A DNA stretch of 64,000 nucleotides from Albimonas sp036154955. Lineage in GTDB: Bacteria > Pseudomonadota > Alphaproteobacteria > Rhodobacterales > Rhodobacteraceae. Below the pieces are notes generated by a model that ran no database searches, was not told the origin of the DNA, and was given only the letters and a program-made list of their open reading frames with translations. Shown piece by piece: positions 26,625 through 35,544 of this stretch; the first letter of the stretch is position 1, and each line of letters opens with the position of its first letter. A program made the position numbers and the translations under genes. The DNA is taken from positions 1 through 64,000 of the forward strand of contig JAYZWL010000149.1 in assembly GCA_036154955.1 (NCBI GenBank), written 5' to 3'.

Positions 26625-26691
26625 CCGCGTCGTCTCCCGCATGAGCCGCCCCGCCCGGTCCGGTCGTCCGTCCCGGGCGAGGCCACGAGGC

Positions 26692-28089
26692 TCAGGGCCG
26701 GTAGCCCTTCTCCCACTTGGCGGATTCGTCCTGGAACCAGCCGTTCGGCACCGTCTCGACCTTGGCCGGATAGGCCTTCGGGTCGTAGCGCGCGACGTCC
26801 AGCCCCAGATGATCCACCGTCAGCGAGCCGACCGAGGACAGCAGCGTGTAGCCGGCCACATACTCGTCGCGCATCGACCGGTAGAGGTCGGCGCGCGCGA
26901 GCTGCAGCTCCTGGTCCGCGTCCAGAACGTCGAGCGTGGTGCGCGCGCCGAGCGTCGCCTCCTCCTTCACGCCGTCGAAGGCGATCTGGGCGGCCCGGAT
27001 CTGCTGGCGGGCGGCGGTGATCGAGATCCGCGACACCTCCAGCCCCGACCAGGAGTTGGAGACCTGCTGGCGGACCTGGCGGGCGATGGCGTGGATCAGC
27101 GCCTGACGCTGGGCCAGCCGGGCCTGCGCCTCGCGCACCAGCGACGGGTTGCGTCCGCCCGACCACAGCGGCACCGAGGCGCGCACGCCGATGGAGGCGG
27201 AGTTGGAATCGGTGGTCCCGCCGTCGATCAGCACCGCGCCGTCGGAATAAGCGAGGTCGCCCTCCAGATCGACCGTGGGCAGCATCCCGCCCAGCGCCCG
27301 CTTCACCTCGTATTCCGCCTGGCGCACGTCGTAGCGGGCGGCGACCAGCAGCGGATGCGCGGCCTCGGCCAGCGCGATGGCCTCCGCCTCGGTCGCCGGA
27401 AGCTGGGGCAGCGGCGGCGGCGGGGAGAGGTCCTCGGGCAGTTCGCCCACCGCGGCCAGATAGGCCTGGCGCGAGCGGGCCAGCGCCCCGGTCTGGGCGG
27501 CGAGGGTGGAGCGGGCGGCGGCGAGACGCGCCTCGGCCTGGCTGACGTCGGTGCGGGTGACCTCGCCCACGTCGAAGCGGTCCTGGGCGGCGCGGAGCTG
27601 CTCGGAGATCACGCGGACGTTGGAGCGCGACACGCCGACCAGCGCGATGTCGCGCCGCACGTCCTCATAGGCGGTGACCGCGGCCAGCAGCACGTCCTGC
27701 TCCGACGAGGTCAGCGAGGATTCGCCCGATGACACCGCCGCCTGGGCGGAGCGGGTGCCGTTGACGGTGCGCCCGCCGTCGTAAAGGTTCAGCGATCCGG
27801 AGACGCCGAGGGAAAAGGGGTCGGTATCGTTGCGGCTGCGGGGCGTGAACGTCGTCCCGCTGTCGGTGTTGCGATAGCCGTAGGTGGCCACGGCGCTGGC
27901 GGCGCCGCGACCCGCCGCGCGTTCCTGGACCTCGTCCTCGTTCAGCGCCCTGAGCCCGGCCCGTTCGGCCGCGAGGCTGGGGTTGTTGGCGTAGGCCTTG
28001 GCCATCGCGTCGGCCAGCGTCTCGGCGCCCGCGGGCGCGAGGCCCGCCACGAGCGCGCCGAAGGCCAGCCCAAGAGTGGTGATTTTCAT
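26692..28089 (-). CDS. tolC: TolC-family outer-membrane channel protein
   Basis: A 465-residue outer-membrane efflux protein that forms the exit duct for type I secretion or RND/ABC efflux systems. A signal peptide (MKITTLGLAFGALVAGLAPAGA) begins at the second of two nearby ATGs; an ATG at 28098 would add MTG. Mature features include LADAMAKAYANNPSLAAER, the duplicated coiled-coil halves, FDVGEVTRTDVSQAEARLA and the matching ATLGARTTLDVLDADQEL. No adaptor or pump gene adjoins it; pcm lies upstream and a proline-rich protein downstream. Confidence 0.93.
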   Translation of the reverse strand: MKITTLGLAFGALVAGLAPAGAETLADAMAKAYANNPSLAAERAGLRALNEDEVQERAAGRGAASAVATYGYRNTDSGTTFTPRSRNDTDPFSLGVSGSLNLYDGGRTVNGTRSAQAAVSSGESSLTSSEQDVLLAAVTAYEDVRRDIALVGVSRSNVRVISEQLRAAQDRFDVGEVTRTDVSQAEARLAAARSTLAAQTGALARSRQAYLAAVGELPEDLSPPPPLPQLPATEAEAIALAEAAHPLLVAARYDVRQAEYEVKRALGGMLPTVDLEGDLAYSDGAVLIDGGTTDSNSASIGVRASVPLWSGGRNPSLVREAQARLAQRQALIHAIARQVRQQVSNSWSGLEVSRISITAARQQIRAAQIAFDGVKEEATLGARTTLDVLDADQELQLARADLYRSMRDEYVAGYTLLSSVGSLTVDHLGLDVARYDPKAYPAKVETVPNGWFQDESAKWEKGYRP

Positions 28090-28242
28090 GCCGGTCATCC
28101 CGCCGATTTCAACGTCGTCTGCCCGGAACCGGTTCCCCCGAACCGGCGCCCCGGGCGAACCCTAGCGGAGGCGCCCCGATCCGGAAAGGCTAAACAGGCG
28201 CACGGAGATGCCGCAGGAAGCGCGCACGCGACGCGAAGTCGA

Positions 28243-28896
28243 TCAGAACTCGAAGGCGGGGGCCTTGGCGAAACCCGGCAGCACCGGGGCCGCGGCGTCG
28301 AAGACCCGCCAGGACGACAGCGCGCCGCCGGTCTTGGTCAGCACCTCGCAGCGGCCGTAGGCGCCGGCCATGCGGATCAGAACCATGCGCCCGCCGTCGC
28401 GCAGCTGGTCGGTCAGCGCCCGGGGCGTCTCCTCGACGCCGCCCTGCACGAAGATGACGTTGTAGGGCGCGTGATCGGGGGCGCCGGCCTCGAGCGGCGC
28501 GGTCACCACCTCGGCGTTATGGACCTCCAGCTCGGTCAGGGCGGCGGCGGCGGCGCGGGCCATGTCCTCGTCGCTTTCCACCGCGATCACCGCGGCGCCG
28601 AGCCGGGCGAGCACCGCGGTCGAGTAGCCGAGCCCGCAGGCGACGTCGAGCACCAGGTCGTCGGGGCCGACATCCGCGGCCTCGATCATCTTGGCGAAGG
28701 TGCGGGGATCGAGGATCACCCGGCCGGCGCCCAGCGGCAGATGCTCGCCCGCATAGGCGACGGGGCGCAGGGCCACGGGCGCGAAGCGTTCGCGCGGAAC
28801 CGAGAGCATCGCCTCGATGATCGGGTAGGAGGTGACGTCGGAGGGGCGCACCTGGTTGTCGACCATGGCGGTGCGGGCGGCTGCGAAATCGCTCAT
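28243..28896 (-). CDS. pcm: Protein-L-isoaspartate O-methyltransferase
   Basis: A 217-residue SAM-dependent methyltransferase that repairs isoaspartyl residues in aged proteins. The N-terminal MVDNQVRPSDV is typical of the alphaproteobacterial group. The SAM motif I appears as VLDVACGLGYSTAVLARLGA, where the usual G-G is C-G. Family residues ERFAPVA and GGVEETP follow. The start at 28896 (MSDFAAART) is set by the family N-terminus. It lies 150 bases upstream of tolC on the same strand, an arrangement I associate with Rhodobacterales. Confidence 0.92.
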   Translation of the reverse strand: MSDFAAARTAMVDNQVRPSDVTSYPIIEAMLSVPRERFAPVALRPVAYAGEHLPLGAGRVILDPRTFAKMIEAADVGPDDLVLDVACGLGYSTAVLARLGAAVIAVESDEDMARAAAAALTELEVHNAEVVTAPLEAGAPDHAPYNVIFVQGGVEETPRALTDQLRDGGRMVLIRMAGAYGRCEVLTKTGGALSSWRVFDAAAPVLPGFAKAPAFEF

Positions 28897-29140
28897 CGGG
28901 CTCTCCGATCCTGCGTTGATGCACAAGTCCCGGGCCCCTCGCGGCCCCTCGACGACGCGATGCCACAAGACGGCGCGCCGCGCAATGCGGCGGGAAGCGG
29001 GCGGCTTCGGGCGGCGGGGCGGCGGAGCGGGGCGCCGGCGGACCGGCCGCCGCCCCCGGCGCGCCCTCTCCGCCCCCCCACGCGCCCCATCGTCGGCCCT
29101 TGACCCCCATGCGCCGACCCCCTAAACGCTGGCCTCGGAT

Positions 29141-29214
29141 GGCGACGTGGCGGAGTGGTGACGCAGCGGATTGCAAATCCGTGTACACCGGTTCGATTCC
29201 GGTCGTCGCCTCCA
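29141..29214 (+). tRNA. tRNA-Cys (GCA)
   Basis: A complete cloverleaf: acceptor GGCGACG (29141–29147) pairs with CGTCGCC (29204–29210). The anticodon stem GGATT…AATCC encloses the anticodon GCA at 29173–29175. The T-arm is CCGGTTCGATTCCGG, and TCCA at the end gives an encoded CCA. Length 74. Confidence 0.97.
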
Positions 29215-29598
29215 TCCCCCCCACCGCCTTTTCCGACATCCGTGCGCAACCGCGCGCCGCGCGAAAATCCGTGCGCCGGCCCGCATGCGCCGTCGCGGCG
29301 GCGGTTCGGGACGGCGTTCCGCGACTCATTCCGCCGCCTTATCACCCCCGTCAGGGCGCAACCCTGGCGCGATCCGGCGTGCGATCCGGAAAGATTTCCC
29401 GTTCGATCAACGCTTCGGCTCGCTTATCGACTCGCGGGCGACGCGCCGGCGGGCCCTGCGGGTCGCCGGGCCGCTTTCCTTTGTTCTTCAAGCCTGTGGC
29501 CTCGGCGCGCGCCTGGACGGCGTTCCGATGCGTCCGCCCGCCGCCCCGCCCTCGCGCGGCAAGTGCGAAGGCAGCATTACTATAACGTTTACAAAGAT

Positions 29599-29627
29599 TT
29601 GCATGACGGTCGAACACATGCATACTT
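29599..29627 (+). promoter_or_regulatory. Candidate sigma-70 promoter for the 57-residue gene
   Basis: TTGCAT at 29599–29604 and ATACTT at 29622–29627, spaced by 17 bases, lie in a clearly AT-richer patch (about 29570–29635) 50 bases ahead of a small gene. The patch also holds TATAAC at 29581–29586. The rest of 29215–29598, between tRNA-Cys and this patch, shows no gene. Confidence 0.5.
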
Positions 29628-29676
29628 GTTTCAGACACCCGGCGAGCCTGCCGGACCACGCACTCGGAGCGCCGCG

Positions 29677-29850
29677 ATGCAAACCGTTGAGACGCACACC
29701 CCGACCCCGCGCGAATCCGGCGGGCTGTTCAGCTCCCTGCTGGAGGCGCTGGTGCCCCCTCTGCCCCCGATCGAGGCCGAGGACGACCCCGAGCACAAGG
29801 CGCGTGAGCTGGCCTTCTACGAAAGCCTGGCCTTCTCCGCCTCGATCTGA
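29677..29850 (+). CDS. Small hypothetical protein, 57 residues
   Basis: A short acidic protein: a Thr/Pro-rich start (MQTVETHTPTPRESGG), an amphipathic helix (LFSSLLEALVPPLPP), an acidic turn (EAEDDPEHKARE) and an aromatic-containing tail (LAFYESLAFSASI). I do not recognise it. Support for coding comes from a promoter-like AT-rich patch just upstream, balanced amino acid composition unlike the Arg/Pro nonsense around it, and a defined start and stop. It could be a regulatory micro-protein. Stand-alone position between tRNA-Cys and the NCS2 permease. Confidence 0.5.
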   Translation: MQTVETHTPTPRESGGLFSSLLEALVPPLPPIEAEDDPEHKARELAFYESLAFSASI

Positions 29851-30400
29851 GGCGGAGCCGACCGGGGAGCGGATATCCGGGGGGGAGACGCCGGGGGAGA
29901 GCGGCGGCGGCCAACGCGATGACCGCCGCCGTTTCCTCTGCCGCCCACCACCGCATCGCCGTCCGCAGCCGCCCCCGCGGCCTCGCCCTTCGTCGCCATC
30001 GCCGCCGTCGATCCTCCGAACCCGGCCCGCGCCTCGATGCGCGCCGAACAGAGATGGAGCGCGCGTCCGGACGGTCCTCCCCAGCGCCCGCGCCGCTCCC
30101 CCACGGACTGGACCAGAGTTCCGTGGGCGCGCGCCCCGCCCGGCTTCCCCAGCAAGCCGGCCGGGGCGCGCAGACCTCCCCGCCGCGACCCGCGCGGCGT
30201 CGCGCGCGCCCCTCCCTGCGCGCCGCCCCCTATGCGCCGCCCCTGTTCGCCGCCCGTGGACCGCGCCGCTTTGCGCGCCATTTCGCGCGCCGTGCCTCCG
30301 ATATCGCCAAACTTCCCCGAAATCGCTTGACCGCCGCACCGGGCGGTGCGTCCATTTCGCATTGCAGCAATCGCGGGATAGCGAACGGAGGGGCCGGACC
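29851..30400. other. Gene-free GC-rich stretch, 550 bases
   Basis: Open frames on both strands here are Arg/Ala/Pro-rich and unconvincing. An AT-richer patch near 30298–30380 is the likely promoter region of the permease. Nothing else is seen. Confidence 0.5.
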
Positions 30401-31807
30401 ATGGCGATGACGGGTTTGGGGACGGAGGCGCAGCTCAGGGATCCGGATTACACGCCGCCCCTGGCCAAGGCCGCGCCGCTGGGCGTGCAGCATGTGCTGT
30501 CCATGTTCGTGTCGAACGTCACGCCCGCGATCATCGTCGCCGGCGCCGCCGGCTTCGGCTTCGGCACGCCGGGCGTGGGCGAGCTGGTCTACATGATCCA
30601 GATGTCGATGCTGTTCGCCGGCGTCGCAACCCTGTTGCAGACCATCGGCTTCGGCCCGGTGGGGGCGCGGCTGCCCATCGTGCAGGGCACCTCCTTCGCC
30701 TTCCTGCCGATCATGATTCCGCTGGTCGCCGGCAAGGGCGTCGACGCCATGGGCGTGATCGCGGGCGGCGTGCTGGCGGGGGGCCTGTTCCACGCCTGCC
30801 TCGGGACCTTCATCGGCAAGCTGCGCTTCGCCCTGCCGCCGCTGGTCACCGGGCTGGTGGTGCTGATGATCGGGCTGGCGCTGGTCAAGGTCGGGATCCA
30901 GTACGCCGCGGGCGGCGTGCCGGCGATCGGCACGCCGGAATACGGCTCGCTGCAGAACTGGTTCGTGGCGCTGGTGGTGATCTTCGTGACGCTGGGGCTG
31001 AAGTTCTTCACCCACGGCCTCGCCTCGCTGGGCGCGGTGCTGATCGGGCTGATCGCGGGCTATCTCGTCGCCCTGCCGCTGGGCATGGTCAGCTTCGGCA
31101 ATGTCGGCCGCGCCGGCTGGTTCATGGCGCCCGACCCGTTCCATTTCGGGCTCGACTTCACCGCCTCGGCGGTGATCGGCTTCTGCCTGATGGGCGTGAT
31201 CTCGGCCATCGAGACAGTGGGCGACGTCTCAGGCATCTGCAAGGGCGGCGCCGGGCGCGAGGCGACGGCGAAGGAGATCTCCGGCGCCACCTTCGCCGAC
31301 GGTCTGGGCTCGGGCATCGCGGGCATCTTCGGGGCGCTGCCCAACACCTCGTTCTCCCAGAACGTCGGCCTGATCGCGATCACCGGGGTGATGAGCCGCC
31401 ATGTGGTCACCTTCGGCGCGCTGTTCCTGATCCTGTGCGGGCTGGTGCCCAAGGTCGGCGCGGTGATCTCCACCGTGCCGATCGAGGTGCTGGGCGGCGG
31501 CGTCATCGTGATGTTCGGCATGGTCTGCGCCTCGGGCATCTCGATGCTGGCGGATGTGACCTGGGACCGTCGGTCCATGGTGATCTTCGCGGTGGCGCTG
31601 TCGGTGGGGCTGGGCCTGCAGCTGGAGCCGGGCGCGCTGCAGCATCTGCCCGACACGCCGCGGATCCTGCTGACCTCGGGCCTGCTGCCGGCGGCGCTGA
31701 TCGCCATCGTGCTGAACCTGGTGCTGCCCGACCCGGTGACCGAGGACCAGATGGAGGAGGTCTCGGGCGGCATGGCAGGGCACGGGGCGGGACACGGCAA
31801 GGCCTGA
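30401..31807 (+). CDS. NCS2-family uracil/xanthine permease
   Basis: A 468-residue inner-membrane nucleobase:cation symporter of the UraA/XanQ group. The early LGVQHVLSMFVSNVTPAIIV element, the QGTSFAFLPIM motif of TM3, and the core SAIETVGDVSGICKG and PNTSFSQNVG motifs are intact. The family signature Gln/Glu residues of TM8 and TM10 (AIETVGD, ALPNTSFSQN) point to purine or pyrimidine transport; XanQ-like proteins have similar residues. About 14 membrane segments. The tail is Gly/His-rich (GMAGHGAGHGKA), which is unusual and might bind metal. The start at 30401 is preceded by GGAGGGG. Substrate not resolved. Confidence 0.9.
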   Translation: MAMTGLGTEAQLRDPDYTPPLAKAAPLGVQHVLSMFVSNVTPAIIVAGAAGFGFGTPGVGELVYMIQMSMLFAGVATLLQTIGFGPVGARLPIVQGTSFAFLPIMIPLVAGKGVDAMGVIAGGVLAGGLFHACLGTFIGKLRFALPPLVTGLVVLMIGLALVKVGIQYAAGGVPAIGTPEYGSLQNWFVALVVIFVTLGLKFFTHGLASLGAVLIGLIAGYLVALPLGMVSFGNVGRAGWFMAPDPFHFGLDFTASAVIGFCLMGVISAIETVGDVSGICKGGAGREATAKEISGATFADGLGSGIAGIFGALPNTSFSQNVGLIAITGVMSRHVVTFGALFLILCGLVPKVGAVISTVPIEVLGGGVIVMFGMVCASGISMLADVTWDRRSMVIFAVALSVGLGLQLEPGALQHLPDTPRILLTSGLLPAALIAIVLNLVLPDPVTEDQMEEVSGGMAGHGAGHGKA

Positions 31808-31833
31808 CCCCCGCCGCATCGCCGGCTTTCGCG

Positions 31834-31859
31834 CGCCGCCGTCCCCCGGGGCGGCGGCG
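31834..31859. terminator. Weak hairpin after the permease gene
   Basis: CGCCGCCG (31834–31841) pairs with CGGCGGCG (31852–31859) around a 10-base loop, 27 bases after the stop. Only TT follows, so it is not a classic T-tract terminator. Confidence 0.35.
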
Positions 31860-31942
31860 TTCGCTTGTTCGGACGGCCTCCCGGCGCTACCCCTTGGGAA
31901 ACCCCGGCGCGGATCGGGGAAGCGGGATAGGGGAGGGCCGCC

Positions 31943-32932
31943 ATGCGCGTGCTGATCACCGGCGCCGGCGGCTTCATCGGCCGGGCGCTGACCGAGGCGC
32001 TGACCCGACGCGGCTGGCTGGCGGGCCCGGGCGGGGAGATGCGCCCGATCACCGAGCTGATCCTCGCCGACCTCGCCGCGCCCCCCGATCCCGGCGCCCG
32101 ACCCCCGATGCAGGTCCGCCGCATCGCCGGCGACCTGACCGACCCGGAGGTCTTCGCCCGCGCCCTCGCCCCGTTCCCCGACGCCGTCTTCCACCTCGCC
32201 GCCACCCTGACGCTGGAGGCGGAGGCCGACCCGGTCCGGGGCTGGGAGATCAACGTGGAGCTGCCTCGCCGCCTGCTGGAGGCGGCGAGGGAGATGGGCC
32301 GGCTGGCCGGGAACCGTCCGCGGCTGGTCTGCGTCTCCTCCATCGCCGCCTTCGGAGGGGCGTTGCCGGAGCGGGTGTCGGATGCGCAGGCCCAGACGCC
32401 GACCACCTCCTACGGGACCGCGAAATCCATCGTGGAGCTGCTGATCAACGACTACGCCCGCAAGGGCCATGTCGACGGCCGCGCCCTGCGCCTGCCCATC
32501 GTGCTGACCCGGCCGGGCGCGCCGGTCCCGGCGGTCTCCGACATCATCGCCGGGCTGGCGCGGGAGCCTTTGCGGGGGCGGGACGCGGCGTCGCCGCTGG
32601 CCGAGGACGACCGGTTTCCGGTGGTCTCGGTCGGGCGGGCGGCGGCGAACCTGGTGCGGCTGCACGACCTGCCGGCGGAGGTCTTCGGCGTCTCCCGCGC
32701 CGTCAACCAGCCCGGGCTGACGGTGAGCGTGGCCGACATCCGCGCGGCGCTGGCCCGCGCGGCGGGGCCGGAGGCGGCGGCGCGGCTGACCTGCGCGCCG
32801 GACCCGGCGGTGCGGGCGGTGGTGGCGGGCTGGCCGCGAGAGTTCGTCTCCGACCTCCCGCTCGACCCGCCGCTGGAGGCGGACCCGGATTTCGATGCGG
32901 TGATCGCGGATTTCCGCGCCCGCGGCGGCTGA
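31943..32932 (+). CDS. NAD-dependent epimerase/dehydratase (extended SDR, DenD-like)
   Basis: A 329-residue extended short-chain dehydrogenase. The NAD loop GAGGFIG is at residues 7–13. A VFHLAA element and the active-site VCVSSIAAFGG and Tyr-x-x-x-Lys (SYGTAKSIVE) are present. The segments LRLPIVLTRPGAPVPAVSD and FISDLPLDP-like tail (FVSDLPLDP) are those of the D-erythronate dehydrogenase (DenD) group. These proteins oxidise C4 sugar acids, but the substrate here is an inference. Same strand as the acyl-CoA ligase 198 bases downstream; no denOK genes nearby. Confidence 0.85.
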   Translation: MRVLITGAGGFIGRALTEALTRRGWLAGPGGEMRPITELILADLAAPPDPGARPPMQVRRIAGDLTDPEVFARALAPFPDAVFHLAATLTLEAEADPVRGWEINVELPRRLLEAAREMGRLAGNRPRLVCVSSIAAFGGALPERVSDAQAQTPTTSYGTAKSIVELLINDYARKGHVDGRALRLPIVLTRPGAPVPAVSDIIAGLAREPLRGRDAASPLAEDDRFPVVSVGRAAANLVRLHDLPAEVFGVSRAVNQPGLTVSVADIRAALARAAGPEAAARLTCAPDPAVRAVVAGWPREFVSDLPLDPPLEADPDFDAVIADFRARGG

Positions 32933-33130
32933 GCGGCGCAGGAACGGAGCGGCGGAGGGGGCGCCCCTCCCCGCATCCCCCCGGCCGCCCCGCGGCGCCG
33001 GCGCCCCGGGGACGCCGCCGCGCGGGTCGGGGCGCCGCGCCCGCGCCATCTGGCGCAGCGGCGGGCGGAGGGCTTAGGCTGGCCGCCGAGGAAACCGCCC
33101 CACCGCTCCCGCCAAGAGGACGCCGCCCGC

Positions 33131-34747
33131 ATGACCGCCCAGCCTTCCGAGCCCATCCGCCTGCACGACCTGCTCGCCCCCGCCCGCCGGCGCGGCGGCC
33201 CGGCCTTCGTGGACGAGACCGGCGCCCCGGTCTCCGCCGCCGAATTCGACGCGAGGGTCGCGGGGACGGCCGCCTGGCTCTCGGCGCAGGGGCTGGGGGC
33301 GGGGGACTGCATCGCGGTCTGGCTGGACAACGGGCTGGACTGGCCCGCGCTGCTCTTCGCCTCGGCCCGGCTCGGGCTGCGGGTCGCCGCGGTCAACACC
33401 CGTTACAAGGCCTTCGAGCTGGAGCATATCCTCGCCCGCTCCCACGCAAGGATGATCGTGCTGGGCGCAGGCGAAGGCCGGTCGGACCACCTCTCGATCC
33501 TCGCCGGGGCGGATCCCGCGAAGATCCCCGAGTTGGAGGCCATCGCCGTGCGCGGCCCCCTGCCCGACGCGCCCCCCCTGCCCGGCCGCGGCCTCGTCGC
33601 CTTCGACCCGGCCCCGGCGGAGGCGGGCTCCGGCGCGGGGCCCGACGCGGGCTCCGACCCCGACGCGCCGCTGATCTTCTTCACCACCTCGGGCACCACC
33701 TCGGCGCCGAAGCTGGTCACCCATTCCCAGCGCACGCTTTCGCTGCACGGCGCCCGCTGCGCCGCCGCCTTCGGCTTCGACGCGCCCGGCGCGGGCTTCC
33801 TCGCCGCCATGCCGTTCTGCGGGGTGTTCGGGCTGTCGTCGTTCCTCGGCGCCGTCGCGGGGGGGGCGCCCGCCCACATGATGGCCCAGTTCGACGCCCC
33901 CCTCGCCGCGCGCATCATCCGGGAGCGCGGGCTTTCCCACATCTTCGGGTCGGACGAGATGTTCCGCCGCCTGATCGAACTGGACGAGCCCGCGCTCGTC
34001 GCCGCGACCTGCTGCGGCTTCGGCTCGTTCACCCCCGGCCTGGGCGAGATCCTGCGCGGCGCGGCGGAACGGGGCGTGCCGCTGCGCGGGGTCTACGGCG
34101 CGTCGGAGCTGCACGCGCTGTTCGGGATCCAGCCCATGTCCCTGCCGGTGGCGGAGCGGCTGAAGGGCGGCGGCCTGCCCGCCTCCGGCGACCGGGCGGA
34201 GGTGCGGGTGCGCGACCCCGAGACCGGCGCGCTGCTGGCGCCGGGCGAGACCGGGGAGCTGGAATTCCGCTGCGACACCTCCTTCCTGGGCTATTTCGAG
34301 AACCCGGAGGCCACCGCCAAGGCCGTGGACGCGGAGGGCTTCTACCGCTCCGGCGACATCGGCCACCTGCGCGGCGACGGGACCTTCGTCTACGCCGCGC
34401 GGGGCGGCGACGCGATCCGGCTGTCGGGCTTCCTGGTGGACCCGGCCGAGATCGAGGAGGCGCTGCGCGGCGTCGCGGGCGTGGGCGACGCGCAGGTGGT
34501 GGGGCTGGAGATCGGCGGCCGCCTGCGCCCGGTGGCCTTCGTGATCCCCGAGGGCGAGGCCGCCGCCTTCGACGAGGAAGCGGCGCTGGCCGGCGCGGCG
34601 GCGAAGCTCGCCCATTTCAAGGCGCCCGCCCGCATCTTCCCGGTCGAGGCCTTCCCCGTGACCCAGAGCGCCAACGGCGTGAAGATCCGAAAGTCGGAAC
34701 TGCGCGACATGGCCCGCACCCGGCTGGAGGAGACCGCGGGCGCCTGA
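33131..34747 (+). CDS. AMP-dependent acyl-CoA synthetase/ligase
   Basis: A 538-residue ANL-superfamily enzyme that adenylates a carboxylic acid and transfers it to CoA. The P-loop is FFTTSGTTSAPKLVTHSQ; the consensus TSGTTGxPK is changed to SGTTSAPK. The YGASE element (VYGASELHALFG), the YRSGD motif A7 and a C-terminal lysine (SANGVKIRK) are present. Substrate unknown; fatty or aromatic acid are the common ones. CCAAGAGGA precedes the ATG. It lies after a 198-base gap from the SDR gene and may share its transcript. Confidence 0.88.
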   Translation: MTAQPSEPIRLHDLLAPARRRGGPAFVDETGAPVSAAEFDARVAGTAAWLSAQGLGAGDCIAVWLDNGLDWPALLFASARLGLRVAAVNTRYKAFELEHILARSHARMIVLGAGEGRSDHLSILAGADPAKIPELEAIAVRGPLPDAPPLPGRGLVAFDPAPAEAGSGAGPDAGSDPDAPLIFFTTSGTTSAPKLVTHSQRTLSLHGARCAAAFGFDAPGAGFLAAMPFCGVFGLSSFLGAVAGGAPAHMMAQFDAPLAARIIRERGLSHIFGSDEMFRRLIELDEPALVAATCCGFGSFTPGLGEILRGAAERGVPLRGVYGASELHALFGIQPMSLPVAERLKGGGLPASGDRAEVRVRDPETGALLAPGETGELEFRCDTSFLGYFENPEATAKAVDAEGFYRSGDIGHLRGDGTFVYAARGGDAIRLSGFLVDPAEIEEALRGVAGVGDAQVVGLEIGGRLRPVAFVIPEGEAAAFDEEAALAGAAAKLAHFKAPARIFPVEAFPVTQSANGVKIRKSELRDMARTRLEETAGA

Positions 34748-35105
34748 GTCGCGCCCCTCGTCCGGCTCCCACACCCGGCTCCCACACCCGTCTCCCATCC
34801 GGCGGCGCGTCCGCCGGCGCCGCCGCGATACTGAGCGGAGGATGAATTTCACGCGGATTCGCGCCTCGAAACCGCCTCAGGCGCGGCATTTCGGCCGCGT
34901 TTCGGCGACGATCTGTCGGCGAAGGTCTGGATCAGCGGACCTTTCCGTCATATCTCGTCGGCTGGGCATGACGGTTCCGCGACGAAATCACGGACCCCGC
35001 CCCGACAGCGGACCGGCCCGGAGCGGCCGGCCCGGCCCCCGGCCGGCCTCCCCCCGATGCGCGGAGCCCGGCCGGTCCGGAGAGGACGCCGAAGGAACGC
35101 GCGAC
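34748..35105. other. Intergenic region with a short tandem repeat and inverted repeat
   Basis: 358 bases. CGGCTCCCACACC repeats twice with a third partial copy (34763–34800). Further on, an inverted repeat CCGTCAT (34945–34951) / ATGACGG (34968–34974) lies in an AT-richer patch upstream of the small membrane protein and may be an operator. No gene seen. Confidence 0.4.
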
Positions 35106-35372
35106 ATGGCCTACCGCCTCTACCAGTTCATCGTCTGGACCTACGCGGCCGCCTATCTGTTCGCGCTGACCATGTTCGCCATGGGGACCTGGGGCCTGTT
35201 CGGGGTGGACCGCGATCCGCTGGCGGGCATGTTCCTGATCCCGCTGGGCCTGCCCTGGACGCTGCTGTGGGACAATGGCGAGGGGCCGCACGGGCCGTGG
35301 CTGGCGCTGACCGCGCCGCTGGGCAATCTGCTGCTGATCGGCGCGGTGCGGCGCACCTTCGCCGCCGGCTGA
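35106..35372 (+). CDS. Small hypothetical membrane protein, 88 residues
   Basis: Three hydrophobic stretches (VWTYAAAYLFALTMFAMGTW, PLAGMFLIPLGLPWTLLW and APLGNLLLIGAV) with almost no charged residues between them, so an integral membrane protein. GAAGGAACGCGAC precedes the ATG and sets the start. I do not recognise the family. Isolated gene between an acyl-CoA ligase and the convergent sulfotransferase-like cluster. Confidence 0.65.
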   Translation: MAYRLYQFIVWTYAAAYLFALTMFAMGTWGLFGVDRDPLAGMFLIPLGLPWTLLWDNGEGPHGPWLALTAPLGNLLLIGAVRRTFAAG

Positions 35373-35429
35373 GCCCGGCCGCCCGGCAGGCGGGCCACGC
35401 GGTTCTCTCTCTCGCTCTTTCACTCGCAG

Positions 35430-35516
35430 GCGCCCCGGGCTCGACCCGGGGCCTCTCCCCGCTGAACGCCCGCGAACGGCATGGGCCGCGAGGCCCCGGG
35501 TCAAGCCCGGGGCGCC
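35430..35516. repeat. Dispersed intergenic palindrome, inverted pair (copies 4 and 5)
   Basis: Copy 4 (35430–35455) reads GCGCCCCGGGCTCGACCCGG and onward. Copy 5 (35488–35516) is its reverse complement (GCGAGGCCCCGGGTCAAGCC and onward). The pair sits between two converging genes exactly as at 25.2 kb. Confidence 0.75.
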
Positions 35517-35544
35517 CATCCGAACCGCCTCTCGGCAGGGGGCG

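Noticed and set aside
29141..29214. tRNA-Cys as an integration site for a genomic island
   Set aside because: No integrase, no direct repeat of the tRNA 3' end seen downstream, and the neighbours are ordinary chromosomal genes.
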